Assembly: GCA_018662225.1 (NCBI GenBank)
Contig: JABJGO010000073.1
Location: forward strand, 47,454-111,453
Reading direction: 5' to 3'
DNA length: 64,000 nucleotides
From: Rhodospirillales bacterium
Lineage (GTDB): Bacteria; Pseudomonadota; Alphaproteobacteria; Rhodospirillales; Casp-alpha2
This document shows positions 35,869 through 44,556 of the stretch, in pieces; position 1 is the stretch's first letter, and every line of letters begins with the position of its first letter. The notes under the pieces are model-generated. The model did no database searches. It was given only the letters and a program-made list of their open reading frames with translations, and was not told the DNA's origin. Position numbers and translations under genes: made by a program.

Positions 35869-38268
35869 TTATCCGCACTTAGAGTATCCGCAAGACGTGC
35901 AGGTGTCGCAACCTTCCTGACGCATGAGCGAAGCTTGGGCGCATTTGGGGCATTGCTGGAAAGGGGAGCCGCTAAGGCCCCTGTTGGGTGGTGTATTGTC
36001 CTGACCACTATTGCCATCACGGCCACTGTTATTCCCTCTGGCATAATCCGTATTCATACCCATGACGTTCAATTGCTTGTCGGCGTCATTGGCCAGTTGA
36101 CCGGGTGCCGCCAGAAAACCGATATCGATCATGTGGCGTTCGATAACGCTGCCAATTGCGGCCAGTAGTGACGGCACATACCGTCCACCAACCCATTGGC
36201 CGCCGCGAGGATCAAACACAGCTTTCAGTTCTTCTACCACGAAGGATACATCACCACCGCGGCGGAATACGGCTGAGATCATCCGCGTCAGGCCCACGGT
36301 CCAGGCATAGTGCTCCATATTCTTGGAGTTAATGAAGACCTCAAACGGGCGGCGCCTGCTATCCTGAACAATATCATTGAGCGTGATATAGATCGCATGG
36401 TCGCTTTCCGGCCAGTTCACCTTATAGGTGGCACCGGGCAGGGCTTCGGGCCGGTCCAGTGGCTGTGTCATATAGACAATGGCACCGGAATCACCCTGAT
36501 CAATGGGCAGAACCGTGGCGTTTGGCTCGCTCAATGGCAATTCTGGTTCGGCATCGGTGCTCGTCGTTTCAGGCTTCTTGGTTTCCAGCACTGCCCCTGT
36601 CACATCATTGGGTCGGTAGGTGGTGCAACCCTTGCACCCGATGTCGTAGGCCTGCATGTACACTTCTTTGAAGTCACTGAAGGAAATGCTTTCCGGCACA
36701 TTGATGGTCTTCGAGATAGAGCTATCGATATATTTTTGGACGGCGGCTTGCATAACCAAATGGTCATTGGGTGCCAGACCTTGCGAGTCCACAAAGGCAT
36801 CGGTCAGACGAGCGTCTTCACCATGAAGGCGCTGGAAAAGGCGATACGCATAATCGGTTACGTCTTCGGAGCGGCGCTCGCCATCAGGCATCAGGACATT
36901 ACGGGTGTACTTGAAACTGAACACAGGTTCCAGACCCGACGATACGTTATCGGCAAACAGCGAAATCGTCCCCGTTGGTGCCACAGACGTGAGCAGGGCG
37001 TTGCGAATGCCGTGTTCGGCAATGGCGGCCTTAATGTCATCATCCAACGTGGATGCGTGGCCCGTGGCGGCGTATTTTTCCGCATCAAACAGCGGGAACG
37101 CACCTTTTTCCTTGGCCAGATCAACGGATGCCATATAGGCAGCGCGTTGAATGGTGGCCATCCAGGTTTCAGTCAGCTGAACGGCAGACGCGGCACCATA
37201 ACGCGCCCCACACATGATAAGCGCATCAGCTAGCCCCGTTATGCCGAGACCAATGCGGCGCTTGGCTTTGGCCTCATGTTCTTGTTGTTCCAGCGGGAAG
37301 TTGGACACATCTACCACGTTATCCATCATGCGAACGGCAACGGCGACGGTCTCGGCTAGTTTTTCAAGATCAATCGAGGCACCTTGCTCGAACGGCTGGT
37401 CTACAAACCGGGCTAGATTGACAGACCCTAACAGGCACGCACCATAGGGCGGCAGAGGCTGTTCGCCACACGGGTTGGTACCGTGAATGGTTTCGCAATA
37501 GTTCAGGTTATTGGCTTTGTTGATGCGATCGATAAAGATTACGCCCGGTTCGGCGAAGGCATAGGTAGAACGCATGATCGTGTCCCACAGATCGCGTGCC
37601 TTAACCGTGTCATAGACGGTGCCGTCGAACACCAGATCCCAATCGCCATCTTCTTTGACGGCCAGCATAAATGCATCGGTGACCAGTACGGACAGGTTAA
37701 ACATGCGAAGTCGGCCCGGCTCACGCTTGGCCTCAATAAAGGCTTCCACATCGGGATGATCACACCGGATGACGGCCATCATGGCGCCGCGGCGGGAGCC
37801 CGCACTCATAATAGTGCGGCACATAGCATCCCATACATCCATGAACGATAGGGGCCCGGACGCATCGGCGCCCACACCGCCCACAAAAGCCCCCTTGGGG
37901 CGAAGTGATGAGAAATCGTAACCGATGCCACCACCCTGTTGCATGGTCAGGGCGGCTTCTTTCAGGCCATCAAATATGCCTTCCATGTCATCAGGAATGT
38001 CGCCCATGACAAAACAGTTGAACAATGTGACCCGGCGTTCCGACCCGGCACCGGACAGAATACGGCCAGCGGGCAGGAAGCGGAAATCGCTCATCACATC
38101 GAAAAATTTCTGCTCCCAGAAAGCCTTGTCAGCTTCGGGTTCGCTCAAAGCCTTTGCAACGCGGCGCCAGGTATCGTCGATGTTTTTGTCCACAGGATGC
38201 CCGTCGCTGTGTTTCAAACGGTATTTCATGTCCCAGATTTGTTGCGATATTGGTGCGACTTGCGCCAT
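35869..38268 (-). CDS. nrdJ: adenosylcobalamin-dependent (class II) ribonucleotide reductase
   Basis: 799 aa with the ATG at 38268, which follows GAGGA; the reading to 38286 would use TTG. Active-site parts are FNCFVMGDI near the N-terminus and NPCGEQPLPPYGACLLGSVNL, with the P-loop-like barrel end APTGTISLFADN. A C-terminal zinc ribbon (CPKCAQ...CDTCTSCGYSKCG) ends the protein. Makes deoxyribonucleotides with B12 and needs no oxygen. The upstream noncoding region carries DnaA-box-like sites but no recognisable cobalamin riboswitch. Confidence 0.95.
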   Translation of the reverse strand: MAQVAPISQQIWDMKYRLKHSDGHPVDKNIDDTWRRVAKALSEPEADKAFWEQKFFDVMSDFRFLPAGRILSGAGSERRVTLFNCFVMGDIPDDMEGIFDGLKEAALTMQQGGGIGYDFSSLRPKGAFVGGVGADASGPLSFMDVWDAMCRTIMSAGSRRGAMMAVIRCDHPDVEAFIEAKREPGRLRMFNLSVLVTDAFMLAVKEDGDWDLVFDGTVYDTVKARDLWDTIMRSTYAFAEPGVIFIDRINKANNLNYCETIHGTNPCGEQPLPPYGACLLGSVNLARFVDQPFEQGASIDLEKLAETVAVAVRMMDNVVDVSNFPLEQQEHEAKAKRRIGLGITGLADALIMCGARYGAASAVQLTETWMATIQRAAYMASVDLAKEKGAFPLFDAEKYAATGHASTLDDDIKAAIAEHGIRNALLTSVAPTGTISLFADNVSSGLEPVFSFKYTRNVLMPDGERRSEDVTDYAYRLFQRLHGEDARLTDAFVDSQGLAPNDHLVMQAAVQKYIDSSISKTINVPESISFSDFKEVYMQAYDIGCKGCTTYRPNDVTGAVLETKKPETTSTDAEPELPLSEPNATVLPIDQGDSGAIVYMTQPLDRPEALPGATYKVNWPESDHAIYITLNDIVQDSRRRPFEVFINSKNMEHYAWTVGLTRMISAVFRRGGDVSFVVEELKAVFDPRGGQWVGGRYVPSLLAAIGSVIERHMIDIGFLAAPGQLANDADKQLNVMGMNTDYARGNNSGRDGNSGQDNTPPNRGLSGSPFQQCPKCAQASLMRQEGCDTCTSCGYSKCG

Positions 38269-38388
38269 GGGCGTCCTCGTGTTCAATAGCGGTTGCTGTC
38301 CGCTTATAAAATTATAGTTGGCTGGTCAGGTCTTAACCTGCATTTCCCCAAATGTGTACGAAAATTGCAAAAAATCGCGGCCAAACCA

Positions 38389-38408
38389 GAAAAACGGCGT
38401 TGTTTTTC
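38389..38408. promoter_or_regulatory. 20-bp inverted repeat upstream of nrdJ
   Basis: Perfect arms GAAAAAC (38389-38395) and GTTTTTC (38402-38408) with a 6-nt spacer, about 120 nt upstream of the nrdJ start. Possible operator. It does not match the usual NrdR box. Confidence 0.35.
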
Positions 38409-38565
38409 AAGCAACTCGGGCGCACGCAAGGCAATTTCAGACCTTAAATCTAGGCCATACTACCCCCAGGGTCAATGGTTTGTTCTCGTTATGTTTCCAC
38501 AAGGTTGTCCCCGACTATGAGCGGGTAGAGGCTATATCCGCTCTCAATTGGCAGAGTTTTACCCG

Positions 38566-38623
38566 TAATCCACAGGGTAGGGGGACTGAGACGTGTCCCA
38601 AATTACCCACAATGTTATCCACA
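38566..38623 (+). promoter_or_regulatory. cluster of DnaA-box-like sites
   Basis: In the 444-nt region between nrdJ and plsC, three 9-mers match TTATNCACA: TAATCCACA (38566-38574, one mismatch), TTACCCACA (38603-38611, one mismatch) and TTATCCACA (38615-38623, perfect). Weaker forms lie at 38493-38501 and 38641-38649. All are in the same orientation. The region holds no credible gene. It could couple nrdJ expression to replication, or form part of an origin or a DnaA-titrating site. Confidence 0.55.
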
Positions 38624-38712
38624 GGGACGCGGGCGCCAAAGTTTGCACAATTTCAGCCACTTATACCGACAGGCTAATATGAACGTTAAATGAGGCTCTG
38701 TTGGCCTCATCC

Positions 38713-39441
38713 TCACCTTGGGAATTGGCGGGCATCGGCTTCCAACTGCTCTGTGGCCGCATCAATTCGTGATTTCAACGTGCCCATGAATTCCTTGCGG
38801 TCCATGCCCGGCTGAATGGCGGGTAGGAACTGGACGGTAATAGTGCCGGGAGTCTTCATGCCCACGCTTCGGCGCCCCCAGAACAGTCCGGAATTAAGCG
38901 CGACGGGCACCACTGGTACTTTGGCGCTGGTGTAAATAGCAGCAATGCCTGGATGGTATGAACCACTTTCACCGGATGGCATACGGGTTCCTTCGGGGAA
39001 AATGACCACCCGGCGACCTTCGGCAAGCCTGGCCTTGGTATCACTCAACATTTGTTTCAGGGCGCTGGCACCTCCGGCCCGGTCCACGGCGATGGAGCGG
39101 ACCTTGCGGGCGCACCAACCCCAGATCGGGATGGACAACAGCTCTTTCTTCATCACGTAGACGGTGCCCGGCACAATCATGGGGAATACGGCTGTTTCCC
39201 AAGCCGACTGATGTTTTGATGCGATGACGACGGGGCCATCAGGGATGTTCTCGGTACCGATGACCCGCATGTGTATGCCCAGTATCCAGCGGGACAGGAA
39301 AAGGGACACCCTGATCCAAATCACGATCGCTTTCATGCTCATTTGCCAGGGCAGCACCAGCATCACGATAATACTCAGCATCGTGATCAGGGTGACGATG
39401 ATTTGAAGGATATCGAAAATAAAAGAACGGATACGCATCAT
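38713..39441 (-). CDS. plsC: 1-acyl-sn-glycerol-3-phosphate acyltransferase
   Basis: About 242 aa, start at MMRIRSFIF (39441) overlapping the ydcF stop by 4 nt. An N-terminal membrane helix is followed by the catalytic ASKHQSAWET (HxxxxE in place of the common HxxxxD) and the FPEGTRMPSGE phosphate-binding motif. Converts lysophosphatidate to phosphatidate at the inner membrane. Last gene of the ftsE-ftsX-ydcF-plsC operon. Confidence 0.9.
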   Translation of the reverse strand: MMRIRSFIFDILQIIVTLITMLSIIVMLVLPWQMSMKAIVIWIRVSLFLSRWILGIHMRVIGTENIPDGPVVIASKHQSAWETAVFPMIVPGTVYVMKKELLSIPIWGWCARKVRSIAVDRAGGASALKQMLSDTKARLAEGRRVVIFPEGTRMPSGESGSYHPGIAAIYTSAKVPVVPVALNSGLFWGRRSVGMKTPGTITVQFLPAIQPGMDRKEFMGTLKSRIDAATEQLEADARQFPR

Positions 39442-40070
39442 GGTACAGAAACAATCGCTATCATGTTGGCAGCAAAATGCCGCAGCCACACCAGCAGGTA
39501 CTTGTTATATTCCTTGATGACAAGCCCGGCGGTACCTGGCCAGCGCCACCATTGTTCTTTTACATGATCAGGAAACACCGGATTGGCGATCAATCGCATA
39601 TTCGGCATGGCGTGAGCCAACTCAAGCATGCTGCGTGGCATGTGGTAGGCGGCCGTGACAAGCCTGACGGATTGTACGTTACGTTGTGAGGCCCATTCAG
39701 CGGTTTCCGATGCATTGCCTCGCGTATCGACGGCATTGCCGATTTCCACACGGGCGGCCAGGTGGTCCGGGTCCTCGCGAAATAGCGTCAGCAGGTAATT
39801 CACATCAATGCCCTGATAAACGCCCGACACAAACAGCATTTCCGCCATGTCGGCCTGTAGCAGATCAAGACCCGTTTCAAGTCTGCCGCTGCCCCCGGTC
39901 AACACAACAATCACATCGGTTTGGCGGTCCGGGTCCTCAACATATTTAGGGATACTGTTGGCAAAGGTGATGAGCCCGTAACACCATGCCGCGACGAGCA
40001 CAACAGCGACGCCACAAAACGCAGCAAGTGTCTTGTTCGGGCGGCGACGCGGGGGACGGGGCCGGGCCAT
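39438..40070 (-). CDS. YdcF/SanA-like DUF218 protein
   Basis: 210 aa. An N-terminal basic patch and one helix (FCGVAVVLVAAWCYGLITFA) anchor a DUF218 domain with VIVVLTGGSGRLETGLDLL, ASETAEWA and the late TAAYHMPRSMLEL. The family is linked to envelope or vancomycin-barrier function. Its start overlaps the ftsX stop by 1 nt (TGATG), and its stop overlaps the plsC start, giving tight coupling with cell-division and lipid genes. Confidence 0.87.
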   Translation of the reverse strand: MARPRPPRRRPNKTLAAFCGVAVVLVAAWCYGLITFANSIPKYVEDPDRQTDVIVVLTGGSGRLETGLDLLQADMAEMLFVSGVYQGIDVNYLLTLFREDPDHLAARVEIGNAVDTRGNASETAEWASQRNVQSVRLVTAAYHMPRSMLELAHAMPNMRLIANPVFPDHVKEQWWRWPGTAGLVIKEYNKYLLVWLRHFAANMIAIVSVP

Positions 40071-40951
40071 CAGGGCATCCGCGCCAGTGTGCGCAGAACC
40101 GTGGTGCGCGCTGTAAACATGGCAATAAAGGCAACCGCGAAGGGTAGAATCCCAATCGTGATGTAATGATACAGATGCAGGCCGTTCTCAGATACAGCCC
40201 CCATCTGCATGCGTTCGGCGAAGTAGCTGATCGCCAAAAGGGTGGGAATGGCAAACGCCAGACCAATAATGCCACCTTTCAGGCCCAGCCACAGGGCTCG
40301 GCCGGCAAACTGGCGTGCCACGTAGGAATCGTAGGCGCCAATCAGATGCAGCACATGGATGGCTTCGCCGTGTACGGCAAGGCCTGTGCGGGTGGTGAAA
40401 ACAACCGTGCCAATGGTGACCAGAAAAATGACCATGACCACAGACAGTGCAATCCACTGTAAGGTTTGTAGAAGCCGAACCAGCCGATCCAGCCAGACCC
40501 GGTGATCATCCACCGTAACGCCGGGTGCGGCGATGGCTAACCGCCTGCCCAGGGCGGTCATATCGATCCCGGCATCGGGATCAATAACCACGTCGAATAG
40601 ACGCGGCAGGGGCAGGTCGGCCTCGCCCGCCAAATCGCCCAACCAGGGTTCTACCAACGCCAGGGTGTCTTGTTTATCCAGCAATGTAACGTTCAGCACG
40701 CCGGGTGTGCTGCTCAAAACGGCCCGCGCATCCTGCAAGACTTTGGGAGACACATCCACGGCCCCGTCTGACGGCATGGCCTGTACCGTCAAGGTGCCGC
40801 TGATGCCCTGATCCCAGCGGTTTACGGTGCTGTTCAATACCAAAATACCGGCCACTGCCAATGCCGCCAGATAGACCATGAACGCGATCAGCCACGGCAA
40901 AAACCGGGCATGAGCATCGTGATCCAGTGGTAGGTCTGTGCGGCTGATCAT
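40070..40951 (-). CDS. ftsX: cell-division ABC permease FtsX
   Basis: 293 aa. Four predicted transmembrane helices and a periplasmic loop after the first helix (residues about 45-165), typical of FtsX, which links FtsE ATPase activity to septal murein hydrolase activation. Characteristic parts are FLPWLIAFMVYLAALAVAG and the pre-TM LQTLQWIALSVVMVIFLVTI. Lies 17 nt after ftsE. Confidence 0.9.
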   Translation of the reverse strand: MISRTDLPLDHDAHARFLPWLIAFMVYLAALAVAGILVLNSTVNRWDQGISGTLTVQAMPSDGAVDVSPKVLQDARAVLSSTPGVLNVTLLDKQDTLALVEPWLGDLAGEADLPLPRLFDVVIDPDAGIDMTALGRRLAIAAPGVTVDDHRVWLDRLVRLLQTLQWIALSVVMVIFLVTIGTVVFTTRTGLAVHGEAIHVLHLIGAYDSYVARQFAGRALWLGLKGGIIGLAFAIPTLLAISYFAERMQMGAVSENGLHLYHYITIGILPFAVAFIAMFTARTTVLRTLARMP

Positions 40952-40968
40952 GGTCTAATGATGCTCCA

Positions 40969-41742
40969 TTACAGGTAATTCAAAACATCGGGATCATACG
41001 GCATGGCGATCTGATCATCGTCGCTATCGCTGTCACCGCTATCGAACGTATCCCGAGACCTGGTCGGCGCGTGAAGGTGTCCGCCATCCAGGTGCAGTAC
41101 CGGATGCGCAAGCCTCTCAACGAGTTGTTGATTGTGTGTGGTAATAACCACGGTTGTGCCGAGCCGGTTCAATTCTTCGAACAAATGCATCAGGCGATAG
41201 GCCATGCGATCGTCAACATTCCCGGTGGGCTCATCCGCCAGCAACAAACGCGGGCGAGCGATGATGGCCCGCGCAATGGCAACGCGTTGCTGTTGTCCAC
41301 CGGACAATGTTGCAGGCTTGGCTTTCATATGATTTTCCAGACCGACCCAGGCCAGCAATTCTTCCACATGTTTGCGGACTTCGGACTCACGGGTGTCTGT
41401 TATGCGCAGCGGCAAGGCCACATTGTCGAAGGTACTGAGGTGGTTCAGTAGCCTGTATTCCTGAAACACCACACCAACCCGGCGGCGCAGGTTTGGCAAA
41501 TCCTTGCGTGACGTGATCGCCACGTCACGGCCAAATAACGAAATCAGTCCTCGCGTGGGGCGCATGGCCATGTACATCAATTTCATCAAAGATGACTTGC
41601 CCGCACCACTGGCACCGGTAAGGAAATGGAAGCTGCCGGCCTCCAATTCGAAGTAAATATCCTGCAGAACTTCGGGCCCCAGGCCATAGCGCAGGCCCAC
41701 GTTTTCGAATCGGACAACCAGATCATTGGATAAATTGCTCAT
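40969..41742 (-). CDS. ftsE: cell-division ATP-binding protein FtsE
   Basis: 257 aa ABC ATPase. Walker [10 protein letters not shown], signature LSGGQQQR and Walker [13 protein letters not shown] are intact. A C-terminal extension rich in Asp/Ser ([11 protein letters not shown]) goes beyond the usual ~220 aa. First gene of the operon with ftsX; divergent from the zinc-ribbon protein, an arrangement common in alphaproteobacteria. No clear ribosome site before the ATG. Confidence 0.93.
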   Translation of the reverse strand: MSNLSNDLVVRFENVGLRYGLGPEVLQDIYFELEAGSFHFLTGASGAGKSSLMKLMYMAMRPTRGLISLFGRDVAITSRKDLPNLRRRVGVVFQEYRLLNHLSTFDNVALPLRITDTRESEVRKHVEELLAWVGLENHMKAKPATLSGGQQQRVAIARAIIARPRLLLADEPTGNVDDRMAYRLMHLFEELNRLGTTVVITTHNQQLVERLAHPVLHLDGGHLHAPTRSRDTFDSGDSDSDDDQIAMPYDPDVLNYL

Positions 41743-41937
41743 ATGTTGGTCACGAAACCCCTGAAATTGGACAAAACAGTACTAACCACACTATATTCTC
41801 ACAATGGCACGGCACCGGGCTTTTCGTCCAGTTACGCTGTGCTTTTTTATGGTCTTTGATTTTGGTGCGTTTCAGCCACTTGCCATCGAATTGTCGTCCG
41901 CTTATAAACGTTAAAAGGTTAATTTACACGGGCCCGC

Positions 41938-43140
41938 ATGATAATAAACTGCCCAAATTGTCAGACACAGTATTCAGTCGACCCAAGCGGGTTCGGCGCT
42001 ACTGGTCGTTTGGTGCGCTGTTTCAACTGTTCGAACCAGTGGCATCAGCATCCTGTCACCGTAAATGTGCCGCGCCCCGCCGCGATGGCCGCACCGGCAT
42101 ATGCAATGCCTGGTGCGATGCCTGGGCAACCACCTGCTGGTTATCCACCCGCAGCATACGCTGGCTACCCGCCACCAGGTTATCCACCGCCGGGGTATCC
42201 GCCAGGCTATCCGCCACCAGGCTATCCGCCTGCACCTGATGCAACAGGTGCAGCGCCCGGGCAACCCGAGATGCCCAGCCCCGAACCGGAAATGAGTTTC
42301 CCGGATGACGATGCACCCGTTGAAGAGCCGGAAATGAACATCAGTTCCGGGATCGATGCGCTGTTTGGTGACGACGACGATGATGATGACGACGATTATC
42401 TGCCGGAACCGGAACCAGTCGCAGAAGAAGATCCTATCGCTTCCCTGTCAGATGAAGCGTTGGATGACATGTTCGAAGGTGAGGATGAACCTGACGAAAT
42501 CACCTCCATGGTCGAAAGTGCAGGCGATGACGGCGATGATCACGATGGTGAGTCGCTCAATTTAGATGATATTCCAGACCCGGATCCGTTACCACAAAGC
42601 CTTACTGACGACATGCCGGATGATGACTTTGATGACGACGATGATGATGATATTCCTGTCCGCCGCCGCATGTCGGGCAAGAAGAAAAAGAGCAACCTTG
42701 GCTTGATTATCGGACTTGTGCTGGTTGTCCTGCTGTCTGGATTGGGCGGCAGCTTGTTCTTCCTGAAAAGCATGGTGATCGAAATGGTCCCCGCTTTGGA
42801 ACCCATTTATGAGATGGTCGGTCTTGGAACGCCTTTGGGCGATGGGTTGGACTTGGGCAAACCAAGCGTAGAACGCGGCTCTGAAGGCGGTATCGATTTC
42901 ATCATGCTTAAGGGCAGTATCACCAATCTGACTGGTAGCGAAAAGCCTGTACCATTGATCAAGGCCTTCCTGACCGATGCGGGCGGTGACGAAATACAGT
43001 CCATGGTTCAGGAACCTGCTGCGGCCATGATCCCAGGCGGCGAAGTTCTGGCCTATTCGATTAAATTCGAAGAGCCTTCTCCGCTGGCGCGAAGCCTGGA
43101 AGTTACCTTCGTGGAACGCCCTAAAGAAGAAATGCAATAA
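41938..43140 (+). CDS. MJ0042 zinc-ribbon, proline-rich, single-pass membrane protein
   Basis: 400 aa. Residues 1-36 form a MJ0042 zinc finger (C5, C8, C28, C31). Residues about 66-98 are a proline/tyrosine repeat built from PPGYPP units. A long acidic linker with two poly-Asp runs (about 145-153 and 230-238) leads to a basic patch (RRRMSGKKKK) and one transmembrane helix (about 254-276). The C-terminal domain of ~120 aa resembles DUF3426. The zinc and linker regions face the cytoplasm and the end is periplasmic. Divergent from ftsE, so an envelope or division role is likely. Confidence 0.83.
   Translation: MIINCPNCQTQYSVDPSGFGATGRLVRCFNCSNQWHQHPVTVNVPRPAAMAAPAYAMPGAMPGQPPAGYPPAAYAGYPPPGYPPPGYPPGYPPPGYPPAPDATGAAPGQPEMPSPEPEMSFPDDDAPVEEPEMNISSGIDALFGDDDDDDDDDYLPEPEPVAEEDPIASLSDEALDDMFEGEDEPDEITSMVESAGDDGDDHDGESLNLDDIPDPDPLPQSLTDDMPDDDFDDDDDDDIPVRRRMSGKKKKSNLGLIIGLVLVVLLSGLGGSLFFLKSMVIEMVPALEPIYEMVGLGTPLGDGLDLGKPSVERGSEGGIDFIMLKGSITNLTGSEKPVPLIKAFLTDAGGDEIQSMVQEPAAAMIPGGEVLAYSIKFEEPSPLARSLEVTFVERPKEEMQ
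42133..42231 (+). repeat. in-frame PPGYPP coding repeat
   Basis: Degenerate tandem repeat of about 12-15 nt units encoding PPGYPP variants inside the zinc-ribbon protein linker. Units are in frame, so copy-number change would lengthen or shorten the linker without a frameshift. Confidence 0.7.
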
Positions 43141-43263
43141 ACAGAAGACCTGTTTGTGGTGTGTGGTCCTGTGTAAACGGCCTTTCCATGTGCGCCCTTC
43201 TCCCATAACGTAGGCTCTCGAAATTCAACGCGGGGGATACTCAGCGTGTTGTATTTGATAGCA

Positions 43264-43277
43264 GAGAAAATTTTCTC
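43264..43277. promoter_or_regulatory. 14-bp perfect palindrome before the Liv operon
   Basis: GAGAAAATTTTCTC, immediately followed by the AGGGAG ribosome site of the substrate-binding protein gene. Its position in the leader suggests an operator or an RNA hairpin that affects translation start. Confidence 0.4.
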
Positions 43278-43294
43278 CAGGGAGCTTGAGAACA

Positions 43295-44485
43295 ATGAAA
43301 ACAATTCGCATGAAAATAATTACCGTTGCGGCCGTTGTAGCCGTCGTCTACGCAGGCTGGATGGCTATGTCTTCCAGCGCCAATGCAGGCTCGCTCAAGA
43401 TTGGTATGATTACCACGTTGTCTGGTGGTGGAGCCTCTTTGGGTATTGATATCCGTGACGGGTTCGAGCTGGCCCTTAAACAAAAGGGTGGCAAACTCGG
43501 CGGTGCGACAACGGAATTGCAGATTGTTGATGATGCCCGCAAGGTGGAAAACGCCAAGCAGATCGCAACGCGCATGATCAAGAAAGATAATGTGGATGTG
43601 ATCACCGGTATTGTATGGTCGAACCTGGCCATGGCCGTTGTACCCAGCGTGACCAAGGCCGACAAAATTTATATCAGCCCCAACGCCGGTCCCTCGGCCC
43701 TGGCTGGTAAGGGTTGTAACAAGAATTACTTCAACGTGGCCTGGCAGAACGATAATCTGCACGAGGCCATGGGTCAGTATGTATCCGATGAAGGATATAA
43801 AAACGTTTATATCATGGCGCCGAATTATCCTGCTGGTAAGGATGCGTTGTCCGGGTTCAAGCGGTACTACAAAGGTACGGTCGCGGGTGAGGTCTACACC
43901 AAACTGGGTCAAACGGATTACGCGGCGGAGATCGCAAACCTGCGTGCAGCAGCACCGGACGCTGTGTTCTTCTTTCTGCCCGGTGGCATGGGCATCAACT
44001 TTATGAAGCAGTACTCCCAAGCTGGCCTGACCACTGACATTCCGCTTTATGGCCCGGCTTTCTCATTCGATGAAGGTATTTTGAAGGCTGTGGGAGATGC
44101 CGCTATTGGCATGTTCAATACATCACAGTATTCCCACGATCTGGACAATGTCGCCAACATAGCATTCGTCGCTGCGTTCAAGGAAGCCTATGGTCGCAAG
44201 CCGTCGTTGTATGCGTCGCAAGGTTATGATGCGGCACTGTTGATTGATAGCGCAGTCACTAGCGTGGGTGGAAACGTTTCCGACGGTGATGCGTTCCGCG
44301 CTGCGTTGAAAGCGGCGGACTTCGATTCTGTCCGCGGAGCCTTCAAATTTGGATCGAACCAACACCCTGTTCAGGACATTTATGTTCGTGAAGTCGTCAA
44401 GGATGGCGACGGTGTGACCAACAAGCTGGTCGGCAAGGTGTTTACCAACCACAGCGATGCCTATGCATCTGAATGTGCTATGTGA
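43295..44485 (+). CDS. Liv-type ABC transporter substrate-binding protein
   Basis: 396 aa. Start at MKTIRMKII, with AGGGAG 10 nt upstream. The signal peptide (IITVAAVVAVVYAGWMAM, then SSANAG) directs it to the periplasm. The type I periplasmic-binding fold begins LKIGMITTLSGGGASLGIDIRDGFELA, typical of branched-chain amino acid/amide receptors. First gene of the Liv operon, separated from the permease by a strong hairpin, which usually raises the receptor level relative to the membrane parts. Ligand not determined. Confidence 0.9.
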   Translation: MKTIRMKIITVAAVVAVVYAGWMAMSSSANAGSLKIGMITTLSGGGASLGIDIRDGFELALKQKGGKLGGATTELQIVDDARKVENAKQIATRMIKKDNVDVITGIVWSNLAMAVVPSVTKADKIYISPNAGPSALAGKGCNKNYFNVAWQNDNLHEAMGQYVSDEGYKNVYIMAPNYPAGKDALSGFKRYYKGTVAGEVYTKLGQTDYAAEIANLRAAAPDAVFFFLPGGMGINFMKQYSQAGLTTDIPLYGPAFSFDEGILKAVGDAAIGMFNTSQYSHDLDNVANIAFVAAFKEAYGRKPSLYASQGYDAALLIDSAVTSVGGNVSDGDAFRAALKAADFDSVRGAFKFGSNQHPVQDIYVREVVKDGDGVTNKLVGKVFTNHSDAYASECAM

Positions 44486-44499
44486 CGATCCTGCTTCCC

Positions 44500-44533
44500 G
44501 CACGGGCCGAAGACAATGTTCTTCGGCCCGTGC
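44500..44533 (+). terminator. 14-bp stem-loop between receptor and permease genes
   Basis: Perfect 14-bp stem (GCACGGGCCGAAGA / TCTTCGGCCCGTGC) with a 6-nt loop. It starts 15 nt after the receptor stop codon and has a short T-poor tail. It probably acts as a partial terminator or an exonuclease block rather than a full stop, since the permease genes follow on the same strand. Confidence 0.65.
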
Positions 44534-44556
44534 TCTTATTCTGAAGTGATGATGAA

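Noticed and set aside
38470..38660. Calling this region the chromosomal origin oriC
   Set aside because: DnaA-like boxes are present, but there is no clear A/T-rich unwinding element, no dnaA or other origin marker gene nearby, and skew cannot be computed here.
38318..38677. 119-aa open frame across the nrdJ upstream region
   Set aside because: It has no ribosome site, no recognisable protein character, and runs through the DnaA-box cluster and inverted repeat; it is better read as noncoding.
38269..38712. Cobalamin riboswitch upstream of B12-dependent nrdJ
   Set aside because: No B12-box (GCCACTG-type) core or matching stems were found on the minus strand.
42133..42231. CRISPR-like array
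   Set aside because: Repeats are short, contiguous and in frame, with no spacers and no cas genes.
42120..42240. TTATCCACC strings as DnaA boxes
   Set aside because: They fall inside the in-frame PPGYPP coding repeat and arise from Gly-Tyr-Pro-Pro codons.
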